A stretch of DNA of 40,712 nucleotides. It comes from MFKM01 sp038065115 (GTDB taxonomy: Bacteria; Patescibacteriota; Minisyncoccia; UBA6257; MFKM01). The position numbers and the translations under genes are program-made. Positions 23,446 through 29,461 of the stretch are shown in pieces (position 1 is the stretch's first letter; every line of letters starts with the position of its first letter). The stretch is taken from NCBI GenBank assembly GCA_038065115.1, contig JBBTRS010000007.1, positions 1-40,712 on the forward strand. The letters are read 5' to 3'. The notes beneath the pieces are model-generated. The model searched no databases. It was given only the letters and a program-made list of their open reading frames with translations, and was not told the origin of the DNA.

Positions 23446-23484
23446 GATTTTAAAAAACCTAAATACTGAATTCCAATCCCTTTC

Positions 23485-23958
23485 TTACCTCGCAAAGTGA
23501 GCAAACGCCCTATTGGCTTCCGCTATTCTATGCATATCCTGCTTCTTCTTGATAGCCGCTCCTTCGTTTTTGGAAGCGGCGATGATTTCTTCCGCCAAAT
23601 TTTCCGCCATGGTTTTTCCTTTCCGCGATCTGGCTGATTTAATAATCCAATGACCGGCCAAAAAGAATTTTCTTTCCGGTCTTACTTCCATCGGTACCTG
23701 GTAATTAGCCCCTCCAACTCTCCGGGAAACCACCGCTACGATCGGGCTGACATTTTCCAGGGCTTTTTCAAAAACCTTTATTGGTTCCTGCTGGGTTATT
23801 TTTTGAATATTCTTCATAGCCTGATAAAATATTTTTTCGGCCAAAGATTTCTTGCCTTCTATCATCAAATAATTGATAAACCGGCCGGCGGTTAAATTTT
23901 TGTATTCAGTATCGGGTTGGCGTAATTTTCTATTTTTATAAATTTGTTTTTTGCGCAT
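23485..23958 (-). CDS. rpsG: 30S ribosomal protein S7
   Basis: 157 residues: GRFINYLMIEGKKSLAEKIFYQAM, NVSPIVAVVSRRVGGANYQVPMEV and the C-terminal KKQDMHRIAEANRAFAHFA. S7 organises the 30S head and is the str-operon regulator in E. coli. It follows rpsL by 8 bases. Confidence 0.97.
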   Translation of the reverse strand: MRKKQIYKNRKLRQPDTEYKNLTAGRFINYLMIEGKKSLAEKIFYQAMKNIQKITQQEPIKVFEKALENVSPIVAVVSRRVGGANYQVPMEVRPERKFFLAGHWIIKSARSRKGKTMAENLAEEIIAASKNEGAAIKKKQDMHRIAEANRAFAHFAR

Positions 23959-23966
23959 ATATCAAT

Positions 23967-24386
23967 TTAAGACTGTTTTTTGGGTCTTTTAGCTCCGTAT
24001 TTTGACCTTTGTTGCTTCCGGCCATCCACTCCCGTGGTATCCAAAATACCGCGAACAATGTGGTATCTCACGCCAGGCAAATCTTTTACCCGGCCGCCAC
24101 GAACCAAAACCACCGAGTGTTCCTGAAGCTGGTGCCCTTCCCCGGGAATATAAGCGGTTACTTCCATTCCGTTGCTTAACCGCACCCGAGCCACTTTTCT
24201 TAAAGCGGAATTCGGTTTTTTGGGGGTAGTGGTAAAAACTTTCAAACAAACTCCCCGCTTAAAAGGCGAGATTGATAAAGTGGGACGATTTTTTAAATTA
24301 TTGAAATAACGCCCCAAGGCCGGGGTTTTCTTTTTTCTAACCGATTTCTTTCTTCCTTTTTTAATTAATTGATGAATCGTGGGCAT
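23967..24386 (-). CDS. rpsL: 30S ribosomal protein S12
   Basis: 139 residues. TPKKPNSALRKVARV and GGRVKDLPGVRYHIVRG are the two decoding-centre loops, with the Lys and Pro residues that streptomycin-sensitive ribosomes normally have. It is the first gene of the str-type operon. Its ATG (24384-24386) lies one base past the foot of a long stem identical in its arms to the one before rplN, and a good promoter lies upstream of that stem. Confidence 0.98.
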   Translation of the reverse strand: MPTIHQLIKKGRKKSVRKKKTPALGRYFNNLKNRPTLSISPFKRGVCLKVFTTTPKKPNSALRKVARVRLSNGMEVTAYIPGEGHQLQEHSVVLVRGGRVKDLPGVRYHIVRGILDTTGVDGRKQQRSKYGAKRPKKQS

Positions 24387-24387
24387 A

Positions 24388-24534
24388 CCCAGTAGTAGAA
24401 ACTCGATTTAATTAAATTCTTTTTTTTGATGACCTTTGCCAATAAATAAGCTTGGATTGGTTTTCTAAATTATACCCCATAGGAAAACTTTATGAATTTA
24501 ATCTAAAAAAAGCAATCGAGTTTTCACTACTGGG
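24388..24534 (-). promoter_or_regulatory. Long-range stem leader in front of rpsL, twin of the rplN leader
   Basis: Sense-strand left arm CCCAGTAGTGAAAACTCGAT (24534..24515) and right arm ATCGAGTTTCTACTACTGGG (24407..24388) are base-for-base the arms found at rplN. The 107-nt loop is different in sequence. The element begins right after an ATG (24537..24535) and ends one base before the rpsL ATG. Position, polarity and arms are all conserved between the two copies, including the internal A-C mismatch of the stem, which argues for a specific function or a common mobile origin. Confidence 0.75.
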
Positions 24535-24537
24535 CAT
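24490..24537 (-). CDS. Possible upstream ORF in the rpsL leader
   Basis: 15 codons, MPSSENSIAFFRLNS. The first eight are identical to the uORF at rplN, then the two diverge. No Shine-Dalgarno. It could be a leader peptide or merely the coding shadow of the stem arm. Confidence 0.3.
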   Translation of the reverse strand: MPSSENSIAFFRLNS

Positions 24538-24562
24538 TGATCTTTAAAATTGATATTCAATA

Positions 24563-24592
24563 AAAATACCAAAAATGTGGAGTGGTTGTCAA
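24563..24592 (-). promoter_or_regulatory. Promoter of the str-type operon
   Basis: Consensus TTGACA (24592..24587), an 18-base spacer, then TATTTT (24568..24563). Transcription would start near 24556, about 20 bases before the uORF ATG, so the whole leader stem is in the transcript. Confidence 0.65.
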
Positions 24593-24643
24593 CTCTGCTG
24601 AAAATCGGAATTTTGTTTTAAACTAATACGGCGTAAAACGAGA

Positions 24644-26092
24644 CTAACGCTTGCCTATCCAGAGCGATATTCTTTTTAACCAAAAAAATGGATTTTTCAA
24701 AATAATCAATATTATTCCAAGCGGATCATTCAATAAAATTTCCCAAACCATCTTGTATTTCTGAAATCTTAATAATTTTCTTGTTTCTAAAAATAATTCG
24801 GCGAATTTTTCTTTGTCTATTTTTTCGTCCAACAAGAGAGGGTTGTGGCAGGAATAAAGAGACAGCTTGGTAAAATCCATTTCCTCGCTGACTTTTTTTT
24901 GATTTCTGGCAATTTCCCAAAATTCCCCTCCGGGGTAAGGCGTAGCGACGAACAAAAAAAGATAAGCGCCTTTTTTGACCGCTTTTTTAATAAACTCGTA
25001 AGTTTCTTTCATGTCTTCCAGGGTTTCCTCGGGAATGCCCATCATCAGACTTCCGAAAACTTTTATTTTATGACGCAAAGAAATTTCAATGGCTTTTAAA
25101 TTAATTTCCGGGCTGGCCGTTGGTCCTTTCAGCCACTGAAGAACTTTTTTAGAGCCGCTTTCAAAACCAAATTGAAGAATTTTTATATTAAGTTTGCGGC
25201 AAATCTCGCCCATTTCGTCATCAATGGTGTTGGCTCTCGCCTGGGCGGTAGTTGTTATCCCTTCCAATAAATTTTCCTTTTCGCAGAGTCTGGCAATTTC
25301 CCTCAAACGATTTCTGTCCATAGTAAAAAGATCGTCGCAAAATAATAAATGCTTAATTTTAAAATTTTCTTTGAGATATTTGATATGCGACACTATGTAT
25401 TGAGGCGAGTGAAATCTGGTTAAACCGCTTCCCCAAAAAGCGGAAGTGGCGCAAAAGCGACAACGGAAAGGACAACCGCGAGAAGTTAAAATCCAACCTC
25501 GTCTAGCGAGCTTTCCGATTCCAATAATCGGTTTCGGCTCAAAATATCTTTTATCCGCGTATTCATAATCCAAGGGAGGAATTTCGTCTAGATTTTTTAC
25601 GAACTCCCTTTGAACGGTTATTTCTATTTTTCCATTCTCGTTCCAAAAAGCGATTCCTTTGATTTTTCTTAAATCCGCCGGATTAAATTTTTGTTTTTCT
25701 TGGTATAGGCAAACAAGCTCTTTAAATGTCTCTTCGCCTTCTCCGACAACGCCAACATCAAAGCAAGTTCTTAAAGAATTTGGCAATAAAGAAATATGGA
25801 CTCCGCCTATTATGACGGGAATACGGAGAGCTTCTTTTATGGCTTTAGCGCATTCACTCGCTTCTTCGTAATGAATAGTCATAGCGCTAATTCCCGCTAA
25901 ATCCGGTTTATATTCCCGAACCTCCGCCATAACGTCTCCGAAGTTTTTATCTATAATCTTGGTGCTTCTGAATCCGATTTTTTTCTCTAAATAAGTGGCA
26001 AGATAAAGAAGCCCGAAAGGGGGTTGTCGGTCGCCTTCATTCTGTAAAGTAATTAAGGCTAATTTTGCCTCATTTTTTTTAACCATTTTCAT
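24644..26092 (-). CDS. B12-binding-domain radical SAM protein
   Basis: 482 residues. The N-terminal third is a cobalamin-binding-like Rossmann domain (LITLQNEGDRQPPFGLLYLATYL, PDLAGISAMTIHYEEASECAKAIK, PVIIGGVHISLLP, VGEGEETFKELV). The canonical DxHxxG cobalamin motif is not evident, as in many members of this group. The radical SAM domain has the cluster-binding CPFRCRFC near residue 215, then FCDDLFTMDRNRL and LQFGFESGSKKVLQWLKG. This is the BchE/ElbB-like architecture used for methylations or ring and lipid modifications; the substrate is unknown. It follows the M50 protease gene by 15 bases, so they are probably co-transcribed. Confidence 0.88.
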   Translation of the reverse strand: MKMVKKNEAKLALITLQNEGDRQPPFGLLYLATYLEKKIGFRSTKIIDKNFGDVMAEVREYKPDLAGISAMTIHYEEASECAKAIKEALRIPVIIGGVHISLLPNSLRTCFDVGVVGEGEETFKELVCLYQEKQKFNPADLRKIKGIAFWNENGKIEITVQREFVKNLDEIPPLDYEYADKRYFEPKPIIGIGKLARRGWILTSRGCPFRCRFCATSAFWGSGLTRFHSPQYIVSHIKYLKENFKIKHLLFCDDLFTMDRNRLREIARLCEKENLLEGITTTAQARANTIDDEMGEICRKLNIKILQFGFESGSKKVLQWLKGPTASPEINLKAIEISLRHKIKVFGSLMMGIPEETLEDMKETYEFIKKAVKKGAYLFLFVATPYPGGEFWEIARNQKKVSEEMDFTKLSLYSCHNPLLLDEKIDKEKFAELFLETRKLLRFQKYKMVWEILLNDPLGIILIILKNPFFWLKRISLWIGKR

Positions 26093-26107
26093 TCTCCGCT
26101 AATCCGA

Positions 26108-26728
26108 TTATCCGCCCATAATAACCATTGAGAGCCGATAAACCAGAGGAATTAAATACGGGAAAATAAAAACAATCCAAGTCAGCGTCAAAAATAAATA
26201 GTTTGTTGCTAAAAAATTTTTAATCCCGTTAAATTTGTCCGGCAAAAGAGAAAAAACTAAATGATGTCCGTCAAAAGGAGGAAAAGGGGCTAAATTAAAA
26301 AGAGCGAACAAAACGTTCAAAAAAACGATTATGGATAATAATGACAAGAGATTGGGAGACAGCAATTCAAAAAAATTCAATGACCTGATTAATAACCCGA
26401 AAATAATCGCCAAGCTAATGTTTGACAAAGGCCCGGCCAATCCCGTCAGCATGGTCCCCTTTTTTACATTTCGAAAATTATTGGGATTAAAAGGAACCGG
26501 TTTGGCGTAACAAATTATAAAATTGCTCTGAAATAAAATAAGAGATAAAGGCAAGATCACCGTGCCGAACGGGTCAATGTGTTTTAAAGGATTAAAACTC
26601 AACCGGCCGGCCAATTTTGCCGTTGAATCTCCCAGCTTGTAAGCGGCTAATCCGTGGGAAACCTCGTGAACCACTAAAGACGCGTATAAGACAATCAATT
26701 GAAAAATTTGAAGGGAAATGTCAGACAT
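26108..26728 (-). CDS. Site-2 protease family (M50) membrane metalloprotease
   Basis: 206 residues from the ATG at 26726-26728; an alternative ATG at 26767 adds 13 polar residues. The zinc motif is HEVSH (HExxH) in the first membrane helix (QLIVLYASLVVHEVSHGLAAYKLGD). The third ligand region is NLAPFPPFDGHH near residue 145. Several hydrophobic helices follow. It belongs to the short 'FtsH-like' S2P group without PDZ domain, which cleaves transmembrane segments. Substrate unknown. It is transcribed together with the radical SAM gene. Confidence 0.87.
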   Translation of the reverse strand: MSDISLQIFQLIVLYASLVVHEVSHGLAAYKLGDSTAKLAGRLSFNPLKHIDPFGTVILPLSLILFQSNFIICYAKPVPFNPNNFRNVKKGTMLTGLAGPLSNISLAIIFGLLIRSLNFFELLSPNLLSLLSIIVFLNVLFALFNLAPFPPFDGHHLVFSLLPDKFNGIKNFLATNYLFLTLTWIVFIFPYLIPLVYRLSMVIMGG

Positions 26729-26760
26729 TCTGATTAATATACTAACATCGTCATTATTTA

Positions 26761-26789
26761 TTGACAATCGGGCTTATTGGAAATAGAAT
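26761..26789 (+). promoter_or_regulatory. Promoter of rpmB
   Basis: TTGACA (26761-26766), a spacer of exactly 17 bases, then TAGAAT (26784-26789). The leader to the rpmB ATG is about 40 bases. One of the best promoters in the window. Confidence 0.7.
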
Positions 26790-26834
26790 AAATGAAATTC
26801 GTATTTTTATATTAATCTTTATTTCGTAAAAACT

Positions 26835-27035
26835 ATGAAATGTTATTTCTGTGAAAAAGTATCAATTATGGGGATGGGCCGGAAAAAACTGCGCGGGAAG
26901 TACAATCCCACTGAAAAAACTAAAAAACATCCCAATTTACAATGGGCTAAATTGCCCGCTGGCAGTCTGCTCGCCGGTAAAAGAATAAAAGCCTGCACCC
27001 GCTGCATCAAAACCCTGACTAAATCTAAATCTTAA
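26835..27035 (+). CDS. rpmB: 50S ribosomal protein L28, zinc-binding form
   Basis: 66 residues. CYFC at the N-terminus and CTRC near residue 56 give a four-Cys zinc site. RGKYNPTEKTKKHPNLQWAKL and the end KACTRCIKTLTK match bacterial L28. The segment PAGSLLAGKRIK is a few residues longer than usual and its DNA (GCCCGCTGGCAG...) may be a decayed insertion of the GC-rich repeat family. It is a single-gene unit with its own promoter. Confidence 0.85.
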   Translation: MKCYFCEKVSIMGMGRKKLRGKYNPTEKTKKHPNLQWAKLPAGSLLAGKRIKACTRCIKTLTKSKS

Positions 27036-27051
27036 AATAAACAAGGTTTCG

Positions 27052-27104
27052 CGGGCTGTAGTATGCCGGCAGCCTGCCTGCCACAGGCAGGCACGCATGC
27101 ATGG
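27052..27104 (+). pseudogene. Truncated tRNA-Pro copy with palindrome in the D-loop
   Basis: CGGGCTGTAGTAT matches the 5' acceptor strand and D-stem of the intact tRNA-Pro 17 bases downstream (CGGGGCGTAGTAT). Then comes a GC-rich palindromic insertion, then GCATGCATGG, matching its anticodon arm. The 3' half is missing. It mirrors the broken tRNA-Ile copy at 2631-2700, which carries the same palindrome. Confidence 0.55.
27065..27093. repeat. Palindromic repeat in the broken tRNA-Pro copy
   Basis: GCCTGCC-aca-GGCAGGC stem at 27076-27092, preceded by another GCCGGCAG. Member of the dispersed family at 2663, 6377 and 16558. Confidence 0.7.
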
Positions 27105-27120
27105 CCCAACACTAAAATTT

Positions 27121-27194
27121 CGGGGCGTAGTATATTGGTAGTACGTATGCATGGGGTGCATATAGGCCGAGTTCGATTCTCGGCGCCCCGACCA
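27121..27194 (+). tRNA. tRNA-Pro (GGG)
   Basis: 74 bases with encoded CCA. Acceptor CGGGGCG/CGCCCCG is fully paired with C1-G72 and A73, the bacterial proline identity bases. D-arm GTAT/GTAC, anticodon arm TATGC-ATGGGGT-GCATA with anticodon GGG, T-arm CCGAG-TTCGATT-CTCGG. Confidence 0.95.
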
Positions 27195-27222
27195 AGTTAG
27201 GCATTTTATTTATCATCGGGGG

Positions 27223-27248
27223 TCTCAATTTTTGATTGGGATTTTTTT
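27223..27248 (+). terminator. Terminator after tRNA-Pro
   Basis: TCTCAAT / ATTGGGA stem (one G-U) with loop TTTTG, followed by seven T. Confidence 0.75.
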
Positions 27249-27264
27249 ATTTTATTGATATAAT
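27236..27264 (+). promoter_or_regulatory. Leaderless promoter of the DUF5671-like gene
   Basis: TTGGGA (27236-27241), a 17-base spacer, then a perfect TATAAT (27259-27264). The ATG begins 7 bases after the -10, at the expected transcription start, so the mRNA should lack a leader. The -35 overlaps the preceding terminator stem. Confidence 0.55.
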
Positions 27265-27270
27265 AAGAAA

Positions 27271-28227
27271 ATGGATAACTCGACGCCAATCAGAATTTCC
27301 CCGAAGCATGTTTTCCTTCATTTGTTCGCCATTATCATGCTTTATTCAAGCGCGGCTAATCTCCTGACTCTTATTTTCCAATACATAAACGTTTTGGCGC
27401 CGGACAGTCTCTCCCAAATCGGATATGACCAGACTTCTCGTTATCAAGACTTGATAAGATTTTCAATTTCTTTCATCGTTATCGTTTTTCCCGCTTTGGT
27501 TTGGATTTCTTGGTTTCTGGACAAAAATTATAAAAAAGAGCCCGAGGTAAGAAATATGAAAATAAGAAAATGGCTTATTTACTTCACTCTTTTTATAGCG
27601 GGTCTTATTATAATCGGCGACCTAATAGGCATTATTCGGAGTTTTCTGGGAGGCGAAATCACAATCCGCTTTATCTTGAAATCTCTTTCCGTGTTTTTCT
27701 TGGCTGGCCTAATTTTTGGTTATTATCTTTGGGACTCAAGAAGGGAATTTCCTTCCGCGAATAAAAAACTGAAATATTTTGTTTGGATTGTTTCCGGCCT
27801 GGTAACAGCTGTCGTTATAACCGGATTTTTCGTTATCGGTTCTCCCGCCAAAGAAAGAACCAGGCGCTTTGATCAGCAAAGAGTAAATAATCTGCAAAAT
27901 ATCCAGTTTGAAATCGTAAATTATTGGATCAATAAAAGAGTTCTGCCCGAAAACCTTTCCGCTCTGGAAAATAGCATTAGCGGCTACAAAGCGCCAACAG
28001 ACCCCCAAACCAACGAGCCATACGCTTACAGCGTCAAAGGCTCCGAATCATTTGAATTATGCGCCGTCTTTAGTCTGGCTGATAATTTCCCTCAAAATTT
28101 AGAGCCAAGAGCGGTAAAACCGATAGAAGGCGGCTATGGTCAAAACTGGCAGCATAACGCCGGAAAAACATGCTTTGAAAGAAAGATAGACAAAGAATTA
28201 TATCCTTTAAGAGAGAGGGGCGATTAA
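27271..28227 (+). CDS. DUF5671-like multi-pass membrane protein
   Basis: 318 residues. The N-terminal ISPKHVFLHLFAIIMLYSSAANLLTLIFQYINVL resembles the DUF5671 start common in CPR genomes. Five hydrophobic segments lie at about 14-38, 66-88, 103-125, 135-155 and 170-192. After them comes a soluble domain of about 120 residues that begins RFDQQRVNNLQNIQFEIVNYW and contains LPENLSALENSISGYKAPTDPQTNEPYAYSV, which looks like an extracytoplasmic pilin- or lipoprotein-like fold. Function unknown. It appears to be monocistronic with a leaderless transcript. Confidence 0.75.
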   Translation: MDNSTPIRISPKHVFLHLFAIIMLYSSAANLLTLIFQYINVLAPDSLSQIGYDQTSRYQDLIRFSISFIVIVFPALVWISWFLDKNYKKEPEVRNMKIRKWLIYFTLFIAGLIIIGDLIGIIRSFLGGEITIRFILKSLSVFFLAGLIFGYYLWDSRREFPSANKKLKYFVWIVSGLVTAVVITGFFVIGSPAKERTRRFDQQRVNNLQNIQFEIVNYWINKRVLPENLSALENSISGYKAPTDPQTNEPYAYSVKGSESFELCAVFSLADNFPQNLEPRAVKPIEGGYGQNWQHNAGKTCFERKIDKELYPLRERGD

Positions 28228-28243
28228 TCTCCGGATATTAAAC

Positions 28244-28453
28244 CAGGGTGTAGCTTAATACGGGCAGAGCTCTCGGCTTGCCCCCACACTAATTAATGGA
28301 CAGCTATTCTTTCCGGAGCCAAAGTTGTATTCAAAATAACAAAAGCTATATTGGTTTGGCTATGTTTATAGAATACATTTTGCTTCGCAATCCACTATTA
28401 GTGTGGGGGCTTGAGGCCGAAAGATGAAGGTTCAAATCCTTCCATCCTGACCA
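28244..28453 (+). tRNA. tRNA interrupted by a 131-nt insertion in the anticodon loop
   Basis: 5' exon 28244-28279: acceptor CAGGGTG, TA, D-arm GCTT/GAGC, anticodon stem TCGGC, then TT. 3' exon 28411-28453: TTGAG, stem GCCGA, variable AAGAT, T-arm GAAGG-TTCAAAT-CCTTC, acceptor CATCCTG (seven pairs, one G-U), A73 and encoded CCA. Every arm is intact, so the gene looks functional if the insertion is removed. Joining at the paired ends gives loop TTTTGAG, anticodon TTG (Gln). But C1-G72 and A73 are unlike Gln, one extra base lies before the anticodon stem, and GTG or GCG result from slightly different joins. Identity is therefore unresolved. A terminator follows. Confidence 0.75.
28280..28410 (+). 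other. Putative intron or insertion element in the tRNA
   Basis: The ends are a perfect 14-bp inverted repeat, GCCCCCACACTAAT (28280-28293) and ATTAGTGTGGGGGC (28397-28410). Inside, AGCCAAA (28317) pairs with TTTGGCT (28355) and TGTATTC (28326) with GAATACA (28371) in interlaced order, which is a pseudoknot. A small hairpin TTGC-ttc-GCAA lies at 28380-28390. At 131 nt it is too short for a standard group I intron, and no ORF is present. TT flanks both ends. Confidence 0.6.
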
Positions 28454-28474
28454 AGCTCTTTAAAATATTTTTTA

Positions 28475-28499
28475 AAAACCTCCGCTTGAAGGAGGTTTT
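28475..28499 (+). terminator. Terminator after the interrupted tRNA
   Basis: AAAACCTCC / GGAGGTTTT perfect 9-bp stem with loop gcttgaa, followed by ATTTATTT, 22 bases after the tRNA CCA. Confidence 0.85.
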
Positions 28500-28503
28500 A
28501 TTT

Positions 28504-28528
28504 ATTTCGGCGATAAAATTGCCGAAAT
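28504..28528. repeat. Second hairpin after the tRNA terminator
   Basis: ATTTCGGC / GCCGAAAT, a perfect 8-bp stem with a 9-base loop. Possibly a back-up terminator. The rest of 28454-28562 is AT-rich with no gene visible. Confidence 0.55.
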
Positions 28529-28562
28529 TTATTGAGAATTATTAGTTTAAAATTATTTTTAT

Positions 28563-28604
28563 TTTACTATTGTAATTCCACGATCGTGGAATTACAATAG
28601 TAAA
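28563..28604. repeat. Perfect 42-bp palindrome upstream of tatD
   Basis: Two 21-base arms with no loop, centred on CACGATCGTG and starting TTTACTATTGTAATTCC. It lies 16 bases before the tatD ATG. It can form a cruciform in DNA or a hairpin in RNA, or be a protein-binding site. Confidence 0.85.
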
Positions 28605-28620
28605 CAAGAAACACAGAAAT

Positions 28621-29454
28621 ATGCTTTCCGGCGCTTCAAAAAATTCAACGTTAACCGCCAACAAAACTAAATGGTTTGATTCGCACGCTCATCTTAATTT
28701 TAAGGCTTTTAATAACGACTATCCGGAAATTATCAAAAAATGCCTTGATGAAAATCTTTGGCTGATCAATGCCGGCTCAAAATACGACTCTAGCGAGAAA
28801 GCGGTGGATATCGCCGAAAATTGCGAAAAAGGGGTTTGGGCGGCTGTCGGACTCCATCCCCTTGATATTGAAAACGAGGTCTTTGATTACCAAAAATATT
28901 TAACTCTAGCCAAAAAATCCGACAAAGTGGCGGCGATCGGCGAAACCGGCTTGGATTACTACAGAATTAAGAATAATGAATTAAGAATTAAGAATCTCCA
29001 AAAGGAAGTTTTTAAAAAACAAATTGAATTGGCACTGGCATTGGATAAACCGTTGATAATTCACTGTCGCGATGCTCACGACGATGTTATTAGTATTCTT
29101 AATTCTTACTTCTTGATTCATAATTCTAAATTAAAAGGCGTTATTCACTGTTTTACCGGAAATCAGAAGCAAGCAAAACAATACCTAGAAATGGGGATTT
29201 TCCTCGGCTTCACCGGCATCATTACCTATTCTCCCGCTTACGATGAAATTATCAAAGACCTGCCGCTTGAAAAAATCCTGATTGAAACAGATTGTCCTTA
29301 TTTAACGCCTGTTCCCCGCCGCGGCCAAAGAAACGAACCGCTTTATGTTAAATTTGTAGCCCAAAAAATAGCCGCAATTCGCAATCTTTCTTTAGAAGAA
29401 GTGGCAAGACAAACCGCCGACAACGCCTTGAATTTGTTCCAGATTTTGTTATAA
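28621..29454 (+). CDS. tatD: TatD-family metal-dependent DNase
   Basis: 277 residues. Amidohydrolase-type TIM barrel with metal ligands FDSHAHL near residue 20, Glu in GETGLDYY, His in IIHCRDAHDD, His in GVIHCFTG and Asp in IETDCPYLTP. TatD acts as a 3'-5' exonuclease and tRNase in DNA repair and turnover. Two stretches, at 28964-28996 (coding RIKNNELRIKN) and 29093-29132 (coding ISILNSYFLIHNSK), are inverted copies of an AT-rich GAATTAAGAAT repeat fixed in frame. The start codon is chosen as the first ATG; the first ~15 residues look like extra sequence. Confidence 0.93.
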   Translation: MLSGASKNSTLTANKTKWFDSHAHLNFKAFNNDYPEIIKKCLDENLWLINAGSKYDSSEKAVDIAENCEKGVWAAVGLHPLDIENEVFDYQKYLTLAKKSDKVAAIGETGLDYYRIKNNELRIKNLQKEVFKKQIELALALDKPLIIHCRDAHDDVISILNSYFLIHNSKLKGVIHCFTGNQKQAKQYLEMGIFLGFTGIITYSPAYDEIIKDLPLEKILIETDCPYLTPVPRRGQRNEPLYVKFVAQKIAAIRNLSLEEVARQTADNALNLFQILL

Positions 29455-29455
29455 T
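29428..29455 (+). promoter_or_regulatory. Promoter of the structured RNA after tatD
   Basis: TTGAAT (29428-29433), a 16-base spacer and a perfect TATAAT (29450-29455), overlapping the end of tatD. The predicted start (about 29462) coincides with the first base of the closing stem of the RNA. Confidence 0.65.
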
Positions 29456-29461
29456 GCAAAT

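Noticed and set aside
23989..24249. Overlapping 86-codon ORF within rpsL
   Set aside because: A shifted-frame shadow of the strongly conserved rpsL gene.
28280..28410. Standard group I or archaeal bulge-helix-bulge tRNA intron
   Set aside because: Too short and lacking the P4-P6 region for group I; the long continuous end stem does not give the two 3-base bulges of an archaeal intron.
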